A stretch of DNA of 60,033 nt. Source: Lachnospiraceae bacterium. GTDB lineage: Bacteria > Bacillota > Clostridia > Lachnospirales > Lachnospiraceae. The translations under genes were made by a program, and so were the position numbers. The stretch spans positions 1 through 60,033 of the forward strand of contig SVEM01000007.1 of NCBI GenBank assembly GCA_015057375.1, written 5' to 3'. Under the pieces are notes generated by a model. The model was not told where the DNA came from. It did not search any database and saw only the letters and a program-made list of their open reading frames with translations. Below are positions 14,053 to 23,746 of the stretch, one piece after another. Position 1 is the stretch's first letter, and each line of letters starts with the position of its first letter.

Positions 14053-17000
14053 ACAAAAAGCAAATGAAAAAAACTATAATCAAAAAAAGAACCCGTTCAT
14101 TGTTGTGTGTATTAATTATATGTGGCCTGATAGGTCAGATGTTAGTTAGTGCAAAACCAGAGGCTAAAGTTAATGGGGTGGAAACACAGTTACCGACTCA
14201 GCAGACACCGGCGGAGGTGATGCCGGAAATTGTTGAGGAGGCAGAGGAATTCAGAACTGAGTACAGCAAAAGCTACTTGCGCAGTGACGGAACTTATGTG
14301 CAGGTAACAGCAATGAAACCTATTCATTATAAGAATGGGGACAAGTACGACGAAATTGACAACCGGTTACAGAAAGTAATCAGGGGCGAAAAGACATTTT
14401 ATGAAAACCGCAAGGGAAATTATCAGGTGTCTTTCCCTGAAGAATTACAGGATCCTGTAGAGATTGAGTACAAAGACTATACACTTTCAATGCAGATGAT
14501 AAATGATGAGGTTGAACAGGAAGAAAATGAGCCGGATGTAGAAGAAAGTATAGAAGATGTTACAGCTATCACAGAGGAGAATGCAGGAGTAGCGGAGGGA
14601 AACGAAGAAGAAGCTCCTGACATTGCAGAGCAGACCGTAGAAGAGCTTTCAGTAGTAAGCATAGAAGAGCTTTCACAGGAAGTAGAAACCTTAGAAGAAA
14701 GTGCAGAAGAAACTACAAATGAAATAGTATCAGAAACTGCAAATGAAACAGCAGTAGAAACAGATGTAAGTGTAGAAGAAGAATCAGAAGTTGCATTCAC
14801 ATCTGCAGGGGAAACACGTGTGTTTACAAAAGCGAGTCTTCAAAACAGGGAAGATAAGATTGCTGCAGTGCTTGAAGAAAATGTAAGTACTTTAGAAAAG
14901 GACAAGCCTAATAATGACATCCTTCCGGAGTATAAAACCGGAGAGATTACATATACAGATGAAGAGGAAGATGTTTCGATATCCTACCAGTCATCTTCAG
15001 ACCGAATAAAGGAAAGTATCATTATTAATAATAAAGATGCGGTACAGGAGTCATATGTATATCAGATTGATGCAGGAAAGTTAAATGCTGATAAAACAGA
15101 AGACGGCAGAATTTTGTTTTATAAAAAATCAAAGAAAAAACCGGTGTTTGCTTTAGAAGCTCCATATATGTTTGATGCTTCGGGAGAAGAAAACATATCT
15201 TATGATATTGAAACATCGCTTGTCGAAAATGAAGACGGGTATCAGGTTGTATACAGTCCTTCTTCCGAATGGATGCTTAGTGAAAAGCGTCAATTTCCTG
15301 TCACTATAGATCCAACGGTAACCTTGTTAAAGAGTGATAACCAGTTTACAGACGGATATGTATTTTCAAGATTTGCTACCTCTAATCTTAGTGGATCTGC
15401 CAGTGTACCTCTTTATGCAAATTATATGTCAGCGTATTATTTCAAAAGTAATTCGCTTCCAAATAGTGATACAGCGATAATAAGCTCCAAACTATATTTG
15501 AATGCAGAATCTATAGAGGGTAACCCTATAATACAGGTAAAGCGTGTTACATCAGCATGGGATCCGGCTACGCTTACATACAGTAACCGTCCGACTACCG
15601 AGTCGGATATATTGGATTATGCCACTGTTGATTCGCCAACAGTTTTAGACATTACTCCATATGCACAGGACTTTTCAAAAAAAGTAGAGAACTATGGGCT
15701 TGAGATAGGCATATTTACCAATAATGGGTCATTTACAATCCCTACAATAAATGCCACAAGTAATTGTCCATCTATCGTAACGGAATATTCCATACTTGCA
15801 GGAGACTATGCTGACATGAGTTGTCATACGGCATCTGCAGGAAAAGCGGGAACTATAACTGTTAATGACTTTACCGGATATATGCAGTATGAAGCAGAAG
15901 ACCTTGCAATTCCTGGGAACCGAATGCCTGTTTCGATTAAAAGAGTAAATACTGCCGGAGGTGCTGATGCAAGCGCAGGCTTTGGTGGGGCATTCTTTAC
16001 CAACTATCATCAGAAATTGATGTGGGATAGTGCAACAGCCAGGTGGAAATTCCGTACTGAAAAGGGAGGCTATCTGTATTTTAAAAATGATGAGGATGGC
16101 AAAATAACAGATGAACAGAATGCAGGATATGAGTTAAATGTCAGCGGGACGATATTTAATGATTATACAGCAATGTCTATCACCAATCCTGAGGGGCATA
16201 AGCTGTTCTTTAACAGTGACGGTAATCTTATCCGCATAGAAGATGAGGCACAGGCAGAAACATCAAAAATAGAAATAACATACCTGGCAACTGATAAGAT
16301 AAATCAGATTACAGACGGAGCAGGCGGAAGATACAAGTTTGTCTATAATAATAACAACCGTATAACAGAAATACAGTACTTAGGCAAGACCGGAACTACT
16401 GTTATCAAAAAAGTTTCCTATGAATATTATAGTCCGGTGAGTGTCTATGTTCAGGTAAAGGTAAAGTATGATGATGAAAACTATTCTGTATGCGCTGTTG
16501 AGGATTCGCGTATCGAAATACTCAGTAATGATGACGGCAGTGGAATAGATATCAGTTATTATAATTTTAATGAGAATAATTCAGCAAATCCATATTACTA
16601 TACAAAAGTGAAAAAAATTACCGAGTATGGAAGAAACCGTACAAAAGGTGACGAGCTCACTTTTACGTATGATACCATGCAGACAACGATTGCTGATTTA
16701 AACGGAAACAAGGAGATATATCAGTTTGACCGTTATGGAAAGGTAACATCAGTACGAAATCAGGAAGGTGAAGCAGTTTTCCCACAGTACGGCGGAGAGC
16801 AGGGACAGCTTTTGGGCTTTTCTGATATCAGATCAACAGTAATCGGTAATAACCTTGCCTATATAAGAAATTATGACTCTTTGCCGCTTGAAAGAAAAAA
16901 TCATGATAACAGCATTCCTGTTCTGAGTGGAAAAGTATATGATGAATTAACCACTGCATACGATCAGGATTATACAATGGAGTATGCCGTTACAGATACA

Positions 17001-19883
17001 ACTTTATTTAAAAAGGGAGACACATTACTTTTTGGCGCATGGCTTAAGGGCAGTTTTCAGGGTGAAGGAAATGGTCCTGAGAGTGACCGTGGTGTGACAA
17101 TAGAATTACGCTTAGGTAGCGGAGGCAGTGATGGTGAAACAGAAACAATTGAAATAAAGCCTAATCTGTATGTTTCAGACTGGCAGTACATACTTGGTGA
17201 GGTTACACTTGAGTTTGATGCACCAATCATAGTCATGTACTTAAAAATAAACGGTCAGAAGAATAATGTATATATCAGTAATTTTGAATTTAAGAGAATT
17301 GCAGGAGAGGGAGCAGAGGGAACACCTGTGCCGGGAGCAACAGCGACACCGATTCCAACAGCGACACCGGTACCAACAGCAACGCCTACACCAATCCCAA
17401 CACCCGTAACAGATTCCTATGGTAACATCTTAAGTGAAACGGATGAAAGGGGAGCTGTTACAACATATACATACGATGCGGCAGGAAATGAGCTGACACG
17501 CAAGATATCTGCTGACGGGAAATATCTGTATTCGTATAATTACTATGATACTGATAAAAACATGCTTATGCAAGAAACAGACGCATCCGAAATAGGATAT
17601 TCATATACCTATAATAATGATAAGAGCTTACAGATTATAACAGATAATGGTTCAACATTCGAAACCAAAGGAACTGTATATCAGTACAACTCAATGGGAG
17701 AAGTGACCAAAATACACCAGTCAAATATAAAAACAGGTTATTTTGACACTGCCCTTAGCGAGGAGGTTACTTATACATATGAGGATGACAGTCAGACAAT
17801 AACCACTGACAATAACACATATACCATTTTGTATAATCCGTTTGGTGATGTAAGTGAGATAAAGCATGGAGAAAATTCTCTTGTTTCTTACGAATACGAG
17901 TCAAACAGTAACAGAATACCTAAAAAAGTAACTTACGGAAATGAAGATACCATAGAGTATACTTACGACTCCAAAAACCGTTTGACAAATGACGGTCAGG
18001 GAACTTACACTTATAATGAACAGGGAGAACTTGCGAGTGTAGAAGATAATGTAAATAATACAACAACACTGTATGAGGATGATAAGACATCTGTATACAG
18101 TACTGATGATTCCCAGTTGTTATATAAGTACAAAACAACTGATGATGGTTTCAGATTTGAAAGACATCCGCAGACTGACGGTGAGATTGTACAATGGATA
18201 GCGGAACATTATCAGGATGCTGATTATGCAAACGGAGTATCACAAAAAAACATTTTATTCAATGGTTCAAATATTGTAACCCATAAGGAAACGACGGACA
18301 GGCTAGGAAGGTTGTACCAGACCAACTTAATTAAACCAAACAACAGCAGTGTGCTTAAAAAGACCTTCCAGTATAAGGATCTGTCCGGCAACCGTACCAC
18401 GGAACAGGTATCAGGGATAGACTATACATATGGAAACGGTGCAGTCTATAACGAAGACTATACCTACAATAATTATGGGCAGATTGAAACCATTACTGAC
18501 AGTGAGGGAAATGTAAGACGATACAAGTACGACGGATTTGGGCAGTTAATACGTGAGGATGATCCTGTAAAGAATAAGACTATATTGTATACTTATTCAG
18601 AAGGAAACATTACAAAGAAACAGGAGTATGCTTACACAACTGCAGATGCAGTCGGAACATGCACTAACGAAATTAATTACACATATGGTAATAATAACTG
18701 GAAAGATCTGCTTACTTCGTACAATGGTCAGACCATTACCTATGATGCGATAGGAAATCCTACAAATTATAAGGGAAACACCCTTACATGGGAAAAAGGA
18801 AGACAGTTAAAGACCTATGACAGAGGTTCGCTTATAATTGATTATAAGTATGATGTGAACGGACTTCGAACTGAGAAGAAGGTTGGAAACACAGTACATA
18901 AATACACATATGTAAATGGTCAGTTATATGCGTATGAGGTAAATGGTCAGCAGATGTTCTTTAGCTATGACGATAATGGAAGTCCGTTAAGTTTTACATG
19001 TAACGGTGCGGTATACCATTATCAGACTAATCTGCAGGGCGATGTTATAGGCATTATAAACAATTCCGGTACAAAGGTTGTATCATACAGCTATGATGCA
19101 TGGGGATGTCCTACAGGAAGCGTGCCATCAAGTGGAGTAGGATATTATAACCCACTGAGATACCGTGGATATGTATTTGATTATGAGACCGGATGGTACT
19201 ATCTTCAGAGCAGGTACTATGACCCTAATATGGGAAGGTTTTTGAATGCGGATGACCCAACGATGTTGGGAGTGAGCGGTACTGTTTTAGGATATAATCT
19301 GTTTGCGTATTGTGATAATAATCCAGTTAATATGATAGATGAAGATGGTGAAGCATCAAAATATATTAATGATCAGTCGGATAGCAGCATAAGGAATATT
19401 AAATGGGGATTATACGGAAAAACAGGACCAAATGGATGTGGTTGGGTCGCTGTCTATAATGTTATGGTAAGTTATAGCAATAAAATAACATATAGATATG
19501 TTATTGATGGATTGGGATTAGCAGGAGGTGTTTTGGGATTTGGAAAGTTAGGTACAGCTCCTGGGGCAATTACAAGATATTTAAAGTCAAAATTTTGGTT
19601 TGTTCGTACCGCTGGTCCCATAACAAATTTGTGGGGAATCAAGGCAGAATTGTCTGGTTGTGTTATTGTGTTGTATCAGCATAGGGGATGGAACGGAAAT
19701 TTGCATTATGTTGCTGGAATTAAGGTTGGAGGGGGTGTAGATGGAAAATTTGACTTTTATAATGATCCATATACCAAAGGTAAGCGAAGGATATCGATAT
19801 GGAAATATATTGATATATTAAAAAAGAACGGATGCAAAATATTGATGTTTTGGGGAGTAGCTGGAAAGAAAGGATGGTGGTAA
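14049..19883 (+). CDS. Full-length secreted Rhs/YD-repeat protein with C39/papain-like toxin end
   Basis: The product has 1944 residues. A basic N-terminus and hydrophobic core (about residues 16-34) form a Sec signal peptide. An acidic, low-complexity region follows (about 150-260), then a DNRLRE-type module (near 430-580, with YYFKSNSLP and SAWDPATLTYSNRPT), beta-rich domains, a Pro/Thr linker (about 1098-1118, TPIPTATPVPTATPTPIPTP), and YD repeats to about 1720. The core closes with RYRGYVFDYETGWYYLQSRY and MGRFLNADDPT. The final 170 residues differ from all neighbours and carry NGCGWVAVYNVM, LHYVAGI and FDFYNDPY, a Cys-His-Asn/Asp order like C39/papain peptidases. The start may be TTG 14049 or ATG 14064. 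It should deliver a toxin to neighbouring cells; the gene at 19886 is its immunity partner. Confidence 0.92.
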   Translation: MDKKQMKKTIIKKRTRSLLCVLIICGLIGQMLVSAKPEAKVNGVETQLPTQQTPAEVMPEIVEEAEEFRTEYSKSYLRSDGTYVQVTAMKPIHYKNGDKYDEIDNRLQKVIRGEKTFYENRKGNYQVSFPEELQDPVEIEYKDYTLSMQMINDEVEQEENEPDVEESIEDVTAITEENAGVAEGNEEEAPDIAEQTVEELSVVSIEELSQEVETLEESAEETTNEIVSETANETAVETDVSVEEESEVAFTSAGETRVFTKASLQNREDKIAAVLEENVSTLEKDKPNNDILPEYKTGEITYTDEEEDVSISYQSSSDRIKESIIINNKDAVQESYVYQIDAGKLNADKTEDGRILFYKKSKKKPVFALEAPYMFDASGEENISYDIETSLVENEDGYQVVYSPSSEWMLSEKRQFPVTIDPTVTLLKSDNQFTDGYVFSRFATSNLSGSASVPLYANYMSAYYFKSNSLPNSDTAIISSKLYLNAESIEGNPIIQVKRVTSAWDPATLTYSNRPTTESDILDYATVDSPTVLDITPYAQDFSKKVENYGLEIGIFTNNGSFTIPTINATSNCPSIVTEYSILAGDYADMSCHTASAGKAGTITVNDFTGYMQYEAEDLAIPGNRMPVSIKRVNTAGGADASAGFGGAFFTNYHQKLMWDSATARWKFRTEKGGYLYFKNDEDGKITDEQNAGYELNVSGTIFNDYTAMSITNPEGHKLFFNSDGNLIRIEDEAQAETSKIEITYLATDKINQITDGAGGRYKFVYNNNNRITEIQYLGKTGTTVIKKVSYEYYSPVSVYVQVKVKYDDENYSVCAVEDSRIEILSNDDGSGIDISYYNFNENNSANPYYYTKVKKITEYGRNRTKGDELTFTYDTMQTTIADLNGNKEIYQFDRYGKVTSVRNQEGEAVFPQYGGEQGQLLGFSDIRSTVIGNNLAYIRNYDSLPLERKNHDNSIPVLSGKVYDELTTAYDQDYTMEYAVTDTTLFKKGDTLLFGAWLKGSFQGEGNGPESDRGVTIELRLGSGGSDGETETIEIKPNLYVSDWQYILGEVTLEFDAPIIVMYLKINGQKNNVYISNFEFKRIAGEGAEGTPVPGATATPIPTATPVPTATPTPIPTPVTDSYGNILSETDERGAVTTYTYDAAGNELTRKISADGKYLYSYNYYDTDKNMLMQETDASEIGYSYTYNNDKSLQIITDNGSTFETKGTVYQYNSMGEVTKIHQSNIKTGYFDTALSEEVTYTYEDDSQTITTDNNTYTILYNPFGDVSEIKHGENSLVSYEYESNSNRIPKKVTYGNEDTIEYTYDSKNRLTNDGQGTYTYNEQGELASVEDNVNNTTTLYEDDKTSVYSTDDSQLLYKYKTTDDGFRFERHPQTDGEIVQWIAEHYQDADYANGVSQKNILFNGSNIVTHKETTDRLGRLYQTNLIKPNNSSVLKKTFQYKDLSGNRTTEQVSGIDYTYGNGAVYNEDYTYNNYGQIETITDSEGNVRRYKYDGFGQLIREDDPVKNKTILYTYSEGNITKKQEYAYTTADAVGTCTNEINYTYGNNNWKDLLTSYNGQTITYDAIGNPTNYKGNTLTWEKGRQLKTYDRGSLIIDYKYDVNGLRTEKKVGNTVHKYTYVNGQLYAYEVNGQQMFFSYDDNGSPLSFTCNGAVYHYQTNLQGDVIGIINNSGTKVVSYSYDAWGCPTGSVPSSGVGYYNPLRYRGYVFDYETGWYYLQSRYYDPNMGRFLNADDPTMLGVSGTVLGYNLFAYCDNNPVNMIDEDGEASKYINDQSDSSIRNIKWGLYGKTGPNGCGWVAVYNVMVSYSNKITYRYVIDGLGLAGGVLGFGKLGTAPGAITRYLKSKFWFVRTAGPITNLWGIKAELSGCVIVLYQHRGWNGNLHYVAGIKVGGGVDGKFDFYNDPYTKGKRRISIWKYIDILKKNGCKILMFWGVAGKKGWW

Positions 19884-19885
19884 TT

Positions 19886-20320
19886 ATGCATAAATTACTG
19901 ATAGTCGTTTTGTCCATTGTATTAATTTTTGTTATAAGTGGTTGTAATTATGATTTATATTATGGTAAGCGACCTTTTGATTATGGTGCTGCCACATGGG
20001 TTTGTGAAGAACCATCCGCATGGTTCGTAGTAAACCCAGATGATGATGAGTACTATTATCCTAAAGGAGAACTCGTTGTTGATAATCAAACACATCAGGT
20101 TGGATTCTGTTTTGTTCATGGAACTAATCAGGTTATAGTCTATTTTCGCAATTCTAACAATTCGTCAAAATATTCTGGGTATGATTATGTGCTTAGTGGC
20201 GAATGCATATTTTCTTCAGAAGAATTTGTGATAAATGTTTTCAAAGACAGGGAGGATTCTTTGCTTAATGACTATTATGACAAACTGGTTTTCATACGAA
20301 CACCCACTAAAGATGAATAA
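19886..20320 (+). CDS. Lipoprotein, probable immunity partner of the Rhs toxin
   Basis: The protein has 144 residues from the ATG at 19886, two bases after the Rhs stop and preceded by GGATGGTGG. It has a lipoprotein signal with lipobox VISGC (Cys about 18) and a tryptophan- and tyrosine-rich mature domain I do not recognise. Tight coupling to a secreted toxin and surface lipidation make immunity the simplest reading: it would inhibit the peptidase-like toxin end outside the membrane. Confidence 0.8.
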   Translation: MHKLLIVVLSIVLIFVISGCNYDLYYGKRPFDYGAATWVCEEPSAWFVVNPDDDEYYYPKGELVVDNQTHQVGFCFVHGTNQVIVYFRNSNNSSKYSGYDYVLSGECIFSSEEFVINVFKDREDSLLNDYYDKLVFIRTPTKDE

Positions 20321-20338
20321 AGCATAATTTAAACTAAT

Positions 20339-20458
20339 AATGCAACAGAATGGAATGTTCTTAAACAAGTAAATTTCGAATCTATTAATTTGGATATGAC
20401 ACAATTGACGAAATATGTGTATGGAAGATATGGTAATATAATGAATAATAAGTTTTAA
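20339..20458 (+). pseudogene. Start-less protein tail, decayed
   Basis: A 39-codon frame reads NATEWNVLKQVNFESINLDM then TQLTKYVYGRYGNIMNNKF and stops at 20458. No start or ribosome binding site is seen. It is probably the end of a lost toxin or immunity gene. The rest of 20321-20563 holds only a hairpin (20498-20521). Confidence 0.4.
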
Positions 20459-20497
20459 AGAGATACTACTTCATGCCTTAACAAAATCTAAAGTGAG

Positions 20498-20521
20498 GGC
20501 GGTTGGCAGAAGTCAGCCGCC
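20498..20521 (+). terminator. Possible terminator
   Basis: GGCGGTTG pairs with CAGCCGCC (8 bp, one G-T) and is followed by TGTTTC. It lies after the immunity gene and tail remnant. Confidence 0.5.
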
Positions 20522-20563
20522 TGTTTCAACTTTGCCAGATTAACTAAGGATATTAAAAAACTA

Positions 20564-20803
20564 TCAACTTTGCACATTCTTACCCGGCGGATACGCTTTC
20601 TTCACATCCGTCCTTTCCACAAGATAATCCATACTCGTATTATAATAGGCGGCAAGCCGTTCCAATACATCTATTGGCATGGTTCTGTCGCCCTTTTCAT
20701 AGTGAGAATAAGAACGCTGGCTTACATGCACCTGTTTTGCCACTTCCTTCTGAGACAGGTCGTTATCTTCTCGAAGGTCGCGTAATCGTGAGTAATATGC
20801 CAT
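20564..20803 (-). CDS. XRE-family transcriptional regulator (module copy 2)
   Basis: The 79-residue helix-turn-helix protein differs at few positions from the one at 13469-13708 (RLRDLREDNDLSQKEVAKQV, HVSQRSYSHYEKGDR). Its promoter region carries the same AGAAC-N5-GTTCT operator. It is transcribed away from the truncated Rhs cassette at 20931. Both regulators probably read the same operators, so the copies could cross-regulate. Confidence 0.9.
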   Translation of the reverse strand: MAYYSRLRDLREDNDLSQKEVAKQVHVSQRSYSHYEKGDRTMPIDVLERLAAYYNTSMDYLVERTDVKKAYPPGKNVQS

Positions 20804-20834
20804 GAAATCAACCCCAAAGCTTTTTGTTTATAAT

Positions 20835-20849
20835 AGAACAGAATGTTCT
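20835..20849. promoter_or_regulatory. Palindromic operator, copy 2
   Basis: AGAACAGAATGTTCT keeps both half-sites of the 13740 operator with one change in the spacer, at the same distance from its xre start. Confidence 0.65.
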
Positions 20850-20930
20850 CAAGCAAATAAATGTGGAACATATTGGGCTAAAGTCGGCACTCTAATGGTA
20901 CAGAAATAAATACATGACTCCAAAAACCGT

Positions 20931-22709
20931 TTGACAGATGACGGGCAGGGAATTTACACTTATAATGAAAAGGGAGAACTTGCTAGTGTAGAGGATGCCG
21001 TAAATGAAACTATAACCCGATATGAGGATGATAAAACTTCTGTATACAGTACTGATAACTCCAATCTGTTATATGAGTATAAAACAACCGAGGATGGTTT
21101 CAGGTTTGAAAGACATCCGCAGGCTGACGGTGAAGTATCTCAATGGATAGCGGAACATTATCAGGATACTGATTATGAAAACGGAGTATCACAGAAAACC
21201 ATAGCATTTAATGGTTCAAATATTGCAACCATTAAGGAAACGACAGATAAGCTTGGAAGGTTATCTCAGACCAATATAATCAAACCAAACAACAGTAGTG
21301 TGCTGAAAAAGAACTTCCAGTATAAGGATTTGTCCGTAAACCGTACTACTGAACAGGTATCAAGGATAGACTATACATTTGGAAACGGCTCAACCTTCAA
21401 TGAAAACTATACTTATAATAACTACGGACAGATTGAAACCATTACAGACAGTGCAGGAAATGTAAAACGATACAAGTATGACGGCTTTGGACAGTTAATA
21501 CGTGAGGATGATCCCGTAAAGAATAAGACTATATTGTATTCATATTCAGAAGGAAACCTTACAAAGAAACAGGAGTATGCCTACACAACTGCAGATACGG
21601 TTGGAACATGCACTAACGAAATAAGTTACACATATGGTGATAATAACCGGAAAGACCTGCTTACTTCGTACAATGGTCAGTCCATTACCTATGATGCGAT
21701 AGGAAATCCTACAAGTTATAAGGGAATCACGCTTGAATGGGAAAAAGGAAGACAGTTAAAGACCTATGACAGAGGTTCGCTTATAATTGATTACAAATAT
21801 GATGTGAACGGACTTCGAACTGAGAAGAAGATTGGAAACACAGAACATAAATACACATATGTAAATGGTCAGTTATATGCATATGAGGTAAATGGTCAGC
21901 AGATGTTCTTTAGCTATGACGATAATGGAAGTCCGTTAAGTTTTACATGTAACGGTGCGGTATACCATTATCAGACAAACCTGCAGGGCGATGTTATAGG
22001 AATTGTAAATAATTCCGGTACAAAGGTTGTATCATACAGTTATGATGCCTGGGGATATCCTACAGGAAGCGTGCCTTCAAGTGGAATAGGATATTATAAC
22101 CCACTCAGATACCGTGGGTATGTATTTGATTATGAGACCGGATGGTATTATCTTCAGAGCAGGTACTATGATCCTAATATGGGAAGGTTTTTGAATAGTG
22201 ATGATCCAACGATGGTCGTGTTTATTATGCAACCATTGGGAGCAAATTTAGGTGCCTATTGTAATAATAATCCGATAATGAATGTTGATATATATGGTCT
22301 TTGGGCAGAGGATTATCCAGGATTTAAATGGACAAGTAAAGGTTTTAATCTTAACGTGCATAGGAACTTTCTCTCAAAATCTTTTTGTTTAAAGTATGCA
22401 AAAGATATCATACGACTAAGAGGTAAGAAGTATTGGTGGGGAAAGGGATATAAAGATATGGGTGAGTATAGAATTGCTAAAGAATTGTGGTTTCATGCAC
22501 TTGTATATTATGTTGGACCTTCTATAAAAGGTATATTTAATAAAATAGGTATTCCTAATGGGGTAGTTGATAAGCTAATGGATAGGGCTGGATATATGCA
22601 AATAAATAATAATGATTGGAGGGTAGATTTTTATACAAAAGCATGGACAATGTCGTTTCTTATAGAAACATTTGTGTATTTGAAATTAAAGTACTTTCCA
22701 TATTTTTAG
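20931..22709 (+). CDS. Promoterless Rhs cassette with a different C-terminal toxin end (copy 2)
   Basis: This 592-residue frame starts inside the YD core: from the codon for D in DSKNRLT at 20916 it is closely similar to 17967 onward of the full gene, up to PNMGRFLNSDDPTM. There is no ATG or ribosome binding site; the TTG at 20931 is only a formal start, and an in-frame TAA lies just upstream. After the core the sequence switches to a new 140-residue end with SKSFCLKYAKDIIRLRGKKY, EYRIAKELWFHALVYYVGP and GYMQINNNDWRVDFYTKAW. That end has no name I can give; the conserved helical E-AKE-HA pattern followed by NDWR recurs in clostridial proteins as I remember it. It is likely a silent toxin cassette. 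Confidence 0.82.
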   Translation: MTDDGQGIYTYNEKGELASVEDAVNETITRYEDDKTSVYSTDNSNLLYEYKTTEDGFRFERHPQADGEVSQWIAEHYQDTDYENGVSQKTIAFNGSNIATIKETTDKLGRLSQTNIIKPNNSSVLKKNFQYKDLSVNRTTEQVSRIDYTFGNGSTFNENYTYNNYGQIETITDSAGNVKRYKYDGFGQLIREDDPVKNKTILYSYSEGNLTKKQEYAYTTADTVGTCTNEISYTYGDNNRKDLLTSYNGQSITYDAIGNPTSYKGITLEWEKGRQLKTYDRGSLIIDYKYDVNGLRTEKKIGNTEHKYTYVNGQLYAYEVNGQQMFFSYDDNGSPLSFTCNGAVYHYQTNLQGDVIGIVNNSGTKVVSYSYDAWGYPTGSVPSSGIGYYNPLRYRGYVFDYETGWYYLQSRYYDPNMGRFLNSDDPTMVVFIMQPLGANLGAYCNNNPIMNVDIYGLWAEDYPGFKWTSKGFNLNVHRNFLSKSFCLKYAKDIIRLRGKKYWWGKGYKDMGEYRIAKELWFHALVYYVGPSIKGIFNKIGIPNGVVDKLMDRAGYMQINNNDWRVDFYTKAWTMSFLIETFVYLKLKYFPYF

Positions 22710-22733
22710 AGGAAAAGAAGGAGGATGATGTAT

Positions 22734-23282
22734 ATGTTTAAGAAGTATATAGTTACTTCTGTGCTTATAATTAATATGGTGTTTATTCTTACAGGTTGTT
22801 ATATAGCATTTAAGGATTATTATCATGAAGAAGATTATAGGGAAATATGGGAGCTTACGGGATTTAGACATGGCTACGAAGGTGTTTCACCATTTTTTCC
22901 TGAAAGGATTGATAACTTAGAAGTAAAAGACTTTTTATGCAGATATGATCAACAGATACCATTGGGAGAAGGTGTTCAGCTTTTTATGAAAATTCAATAC
23001 ATAGATAAAATGATATTTGATAAGGAGTATGATAAAATTAGATCAATGGCATTTGATTGTAATGATTTTTTTGAGGTGGATGATTTATCGGCTTATGCAG
23101 TGCGTCTCGGAGAAGAATGGTCGACAGAATATGCTTTGATAGATGAGGAACAACAGATTATTTATTATATATTTTTATATAGTGTGCCTAAAAGCCAGAT
23201 AAGATTTAACCATCGACTTTTACCTGCAGGATACGAGGATTATTGGGATAATTATACTAAAAAGATATACGATACAGAATGA
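22734..23282 (+). CDS. Lipoprotein, probable immunity partner of Rhs cassette copy 2
   Basis: The protein has about 182 residues from the ATG at 22734, best spaced from GAAGGAGG (22717-22724); ATGs at 22725 and 22728 are alternatives. It has a lipobox FILTGC (Cys about 22) and an acidic mature domain of unknown family. It begins 24 bases after the cassette, repeating the layout of 14049/19886. Having its own ribosome binding site, it could be made even if the toxin part is silent, provided some promoter reaches it. Confidence 0.75.
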   Translation: MFKKYIVTSVLIINMVFILTGCYIAFKDYYHEEDYREIWELTGFRHGYEGVSPFFPERIDNLEVKDFLCRYDQQIPLGEGVQLFMKIQYIDKMIFDKEYDKIRSMAFDCNDFFEVDDLSAYAVRLGEEWSTEYALIDEEQQIIYYIFLYSVPKSQIRFNHRLLPAGYEDYWDNYTKKIYDTE

Positions 23283-23584
23283 AGTTCTGAAAAAATTAGG
23301 GAGTATATCTTTTGTTCAATAAAAAGTTTTCAGGTGTAACGAAAGATGATATAATTTAATATAAGTATTAGTTTAGTCGTATTTTATAACTAACAAAACA
23401 TTTAGATTATTTATTTGGAATGGGATGGTTTTACGTTTCGAAAGTTTTTCTACGGCAAAATAAAAACCTTGGAAGACCTTTTATTATGGCAAGAAAAAAA
23501 CAACCGAATACAAATTGTCATAAATAGAAGATTGCTTTTATATAGCTAATAATTTGGTGAAAATTTTAGATGTTATCATTTTTT
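23283..23584. other. Gene-free stretch between modules
   Basis: About 300 AT-rich bases without a convincing gene, promoter or terminator. It leads into the broken xre copy 3. Confidence 0.4.
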
Positions 23585-23722
23585 CGTATCTTTCCTTTCA
23601 ACAGAATAATCTACATATGAATTACACTAGGCGGCAAGCCTTCCAATACATCTATTGGCACGGCTCTGTCGCCATTTTCATAATGAGAATAAGAACGCTG
23701 GCTTACATGCAGATGCTTTGCC
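23585..23722 (-). pseudogene. Broken xre regulator (module copy 3)
   Basis: On the minus strand the frame reads AKHLHVSQRSYSHYENGDRA then VPIDVLEGL, after which it is out of register and stops. It matches the middle and end of the regulators at 13469 and 20564. Its 5' end, start codon and operator are gone: the sequence jumps at about 23723-23727 straight into the Rhs core. The deletion therefore removed everything between the regulator's middle and the shared Rhs entry point. Confidence 0.8.
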
Positions 23723-23746
23723 GGTATTTATGACTCAAAAAACCGT

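Noticed and set aside
14477-14800. Ser/Thr-rich minus-strand frame opposite the Rhs N-terminal region
   Set aside because: It mirrors the acidic low-complexity coding sequence of the Rhs gene and has no start signals.
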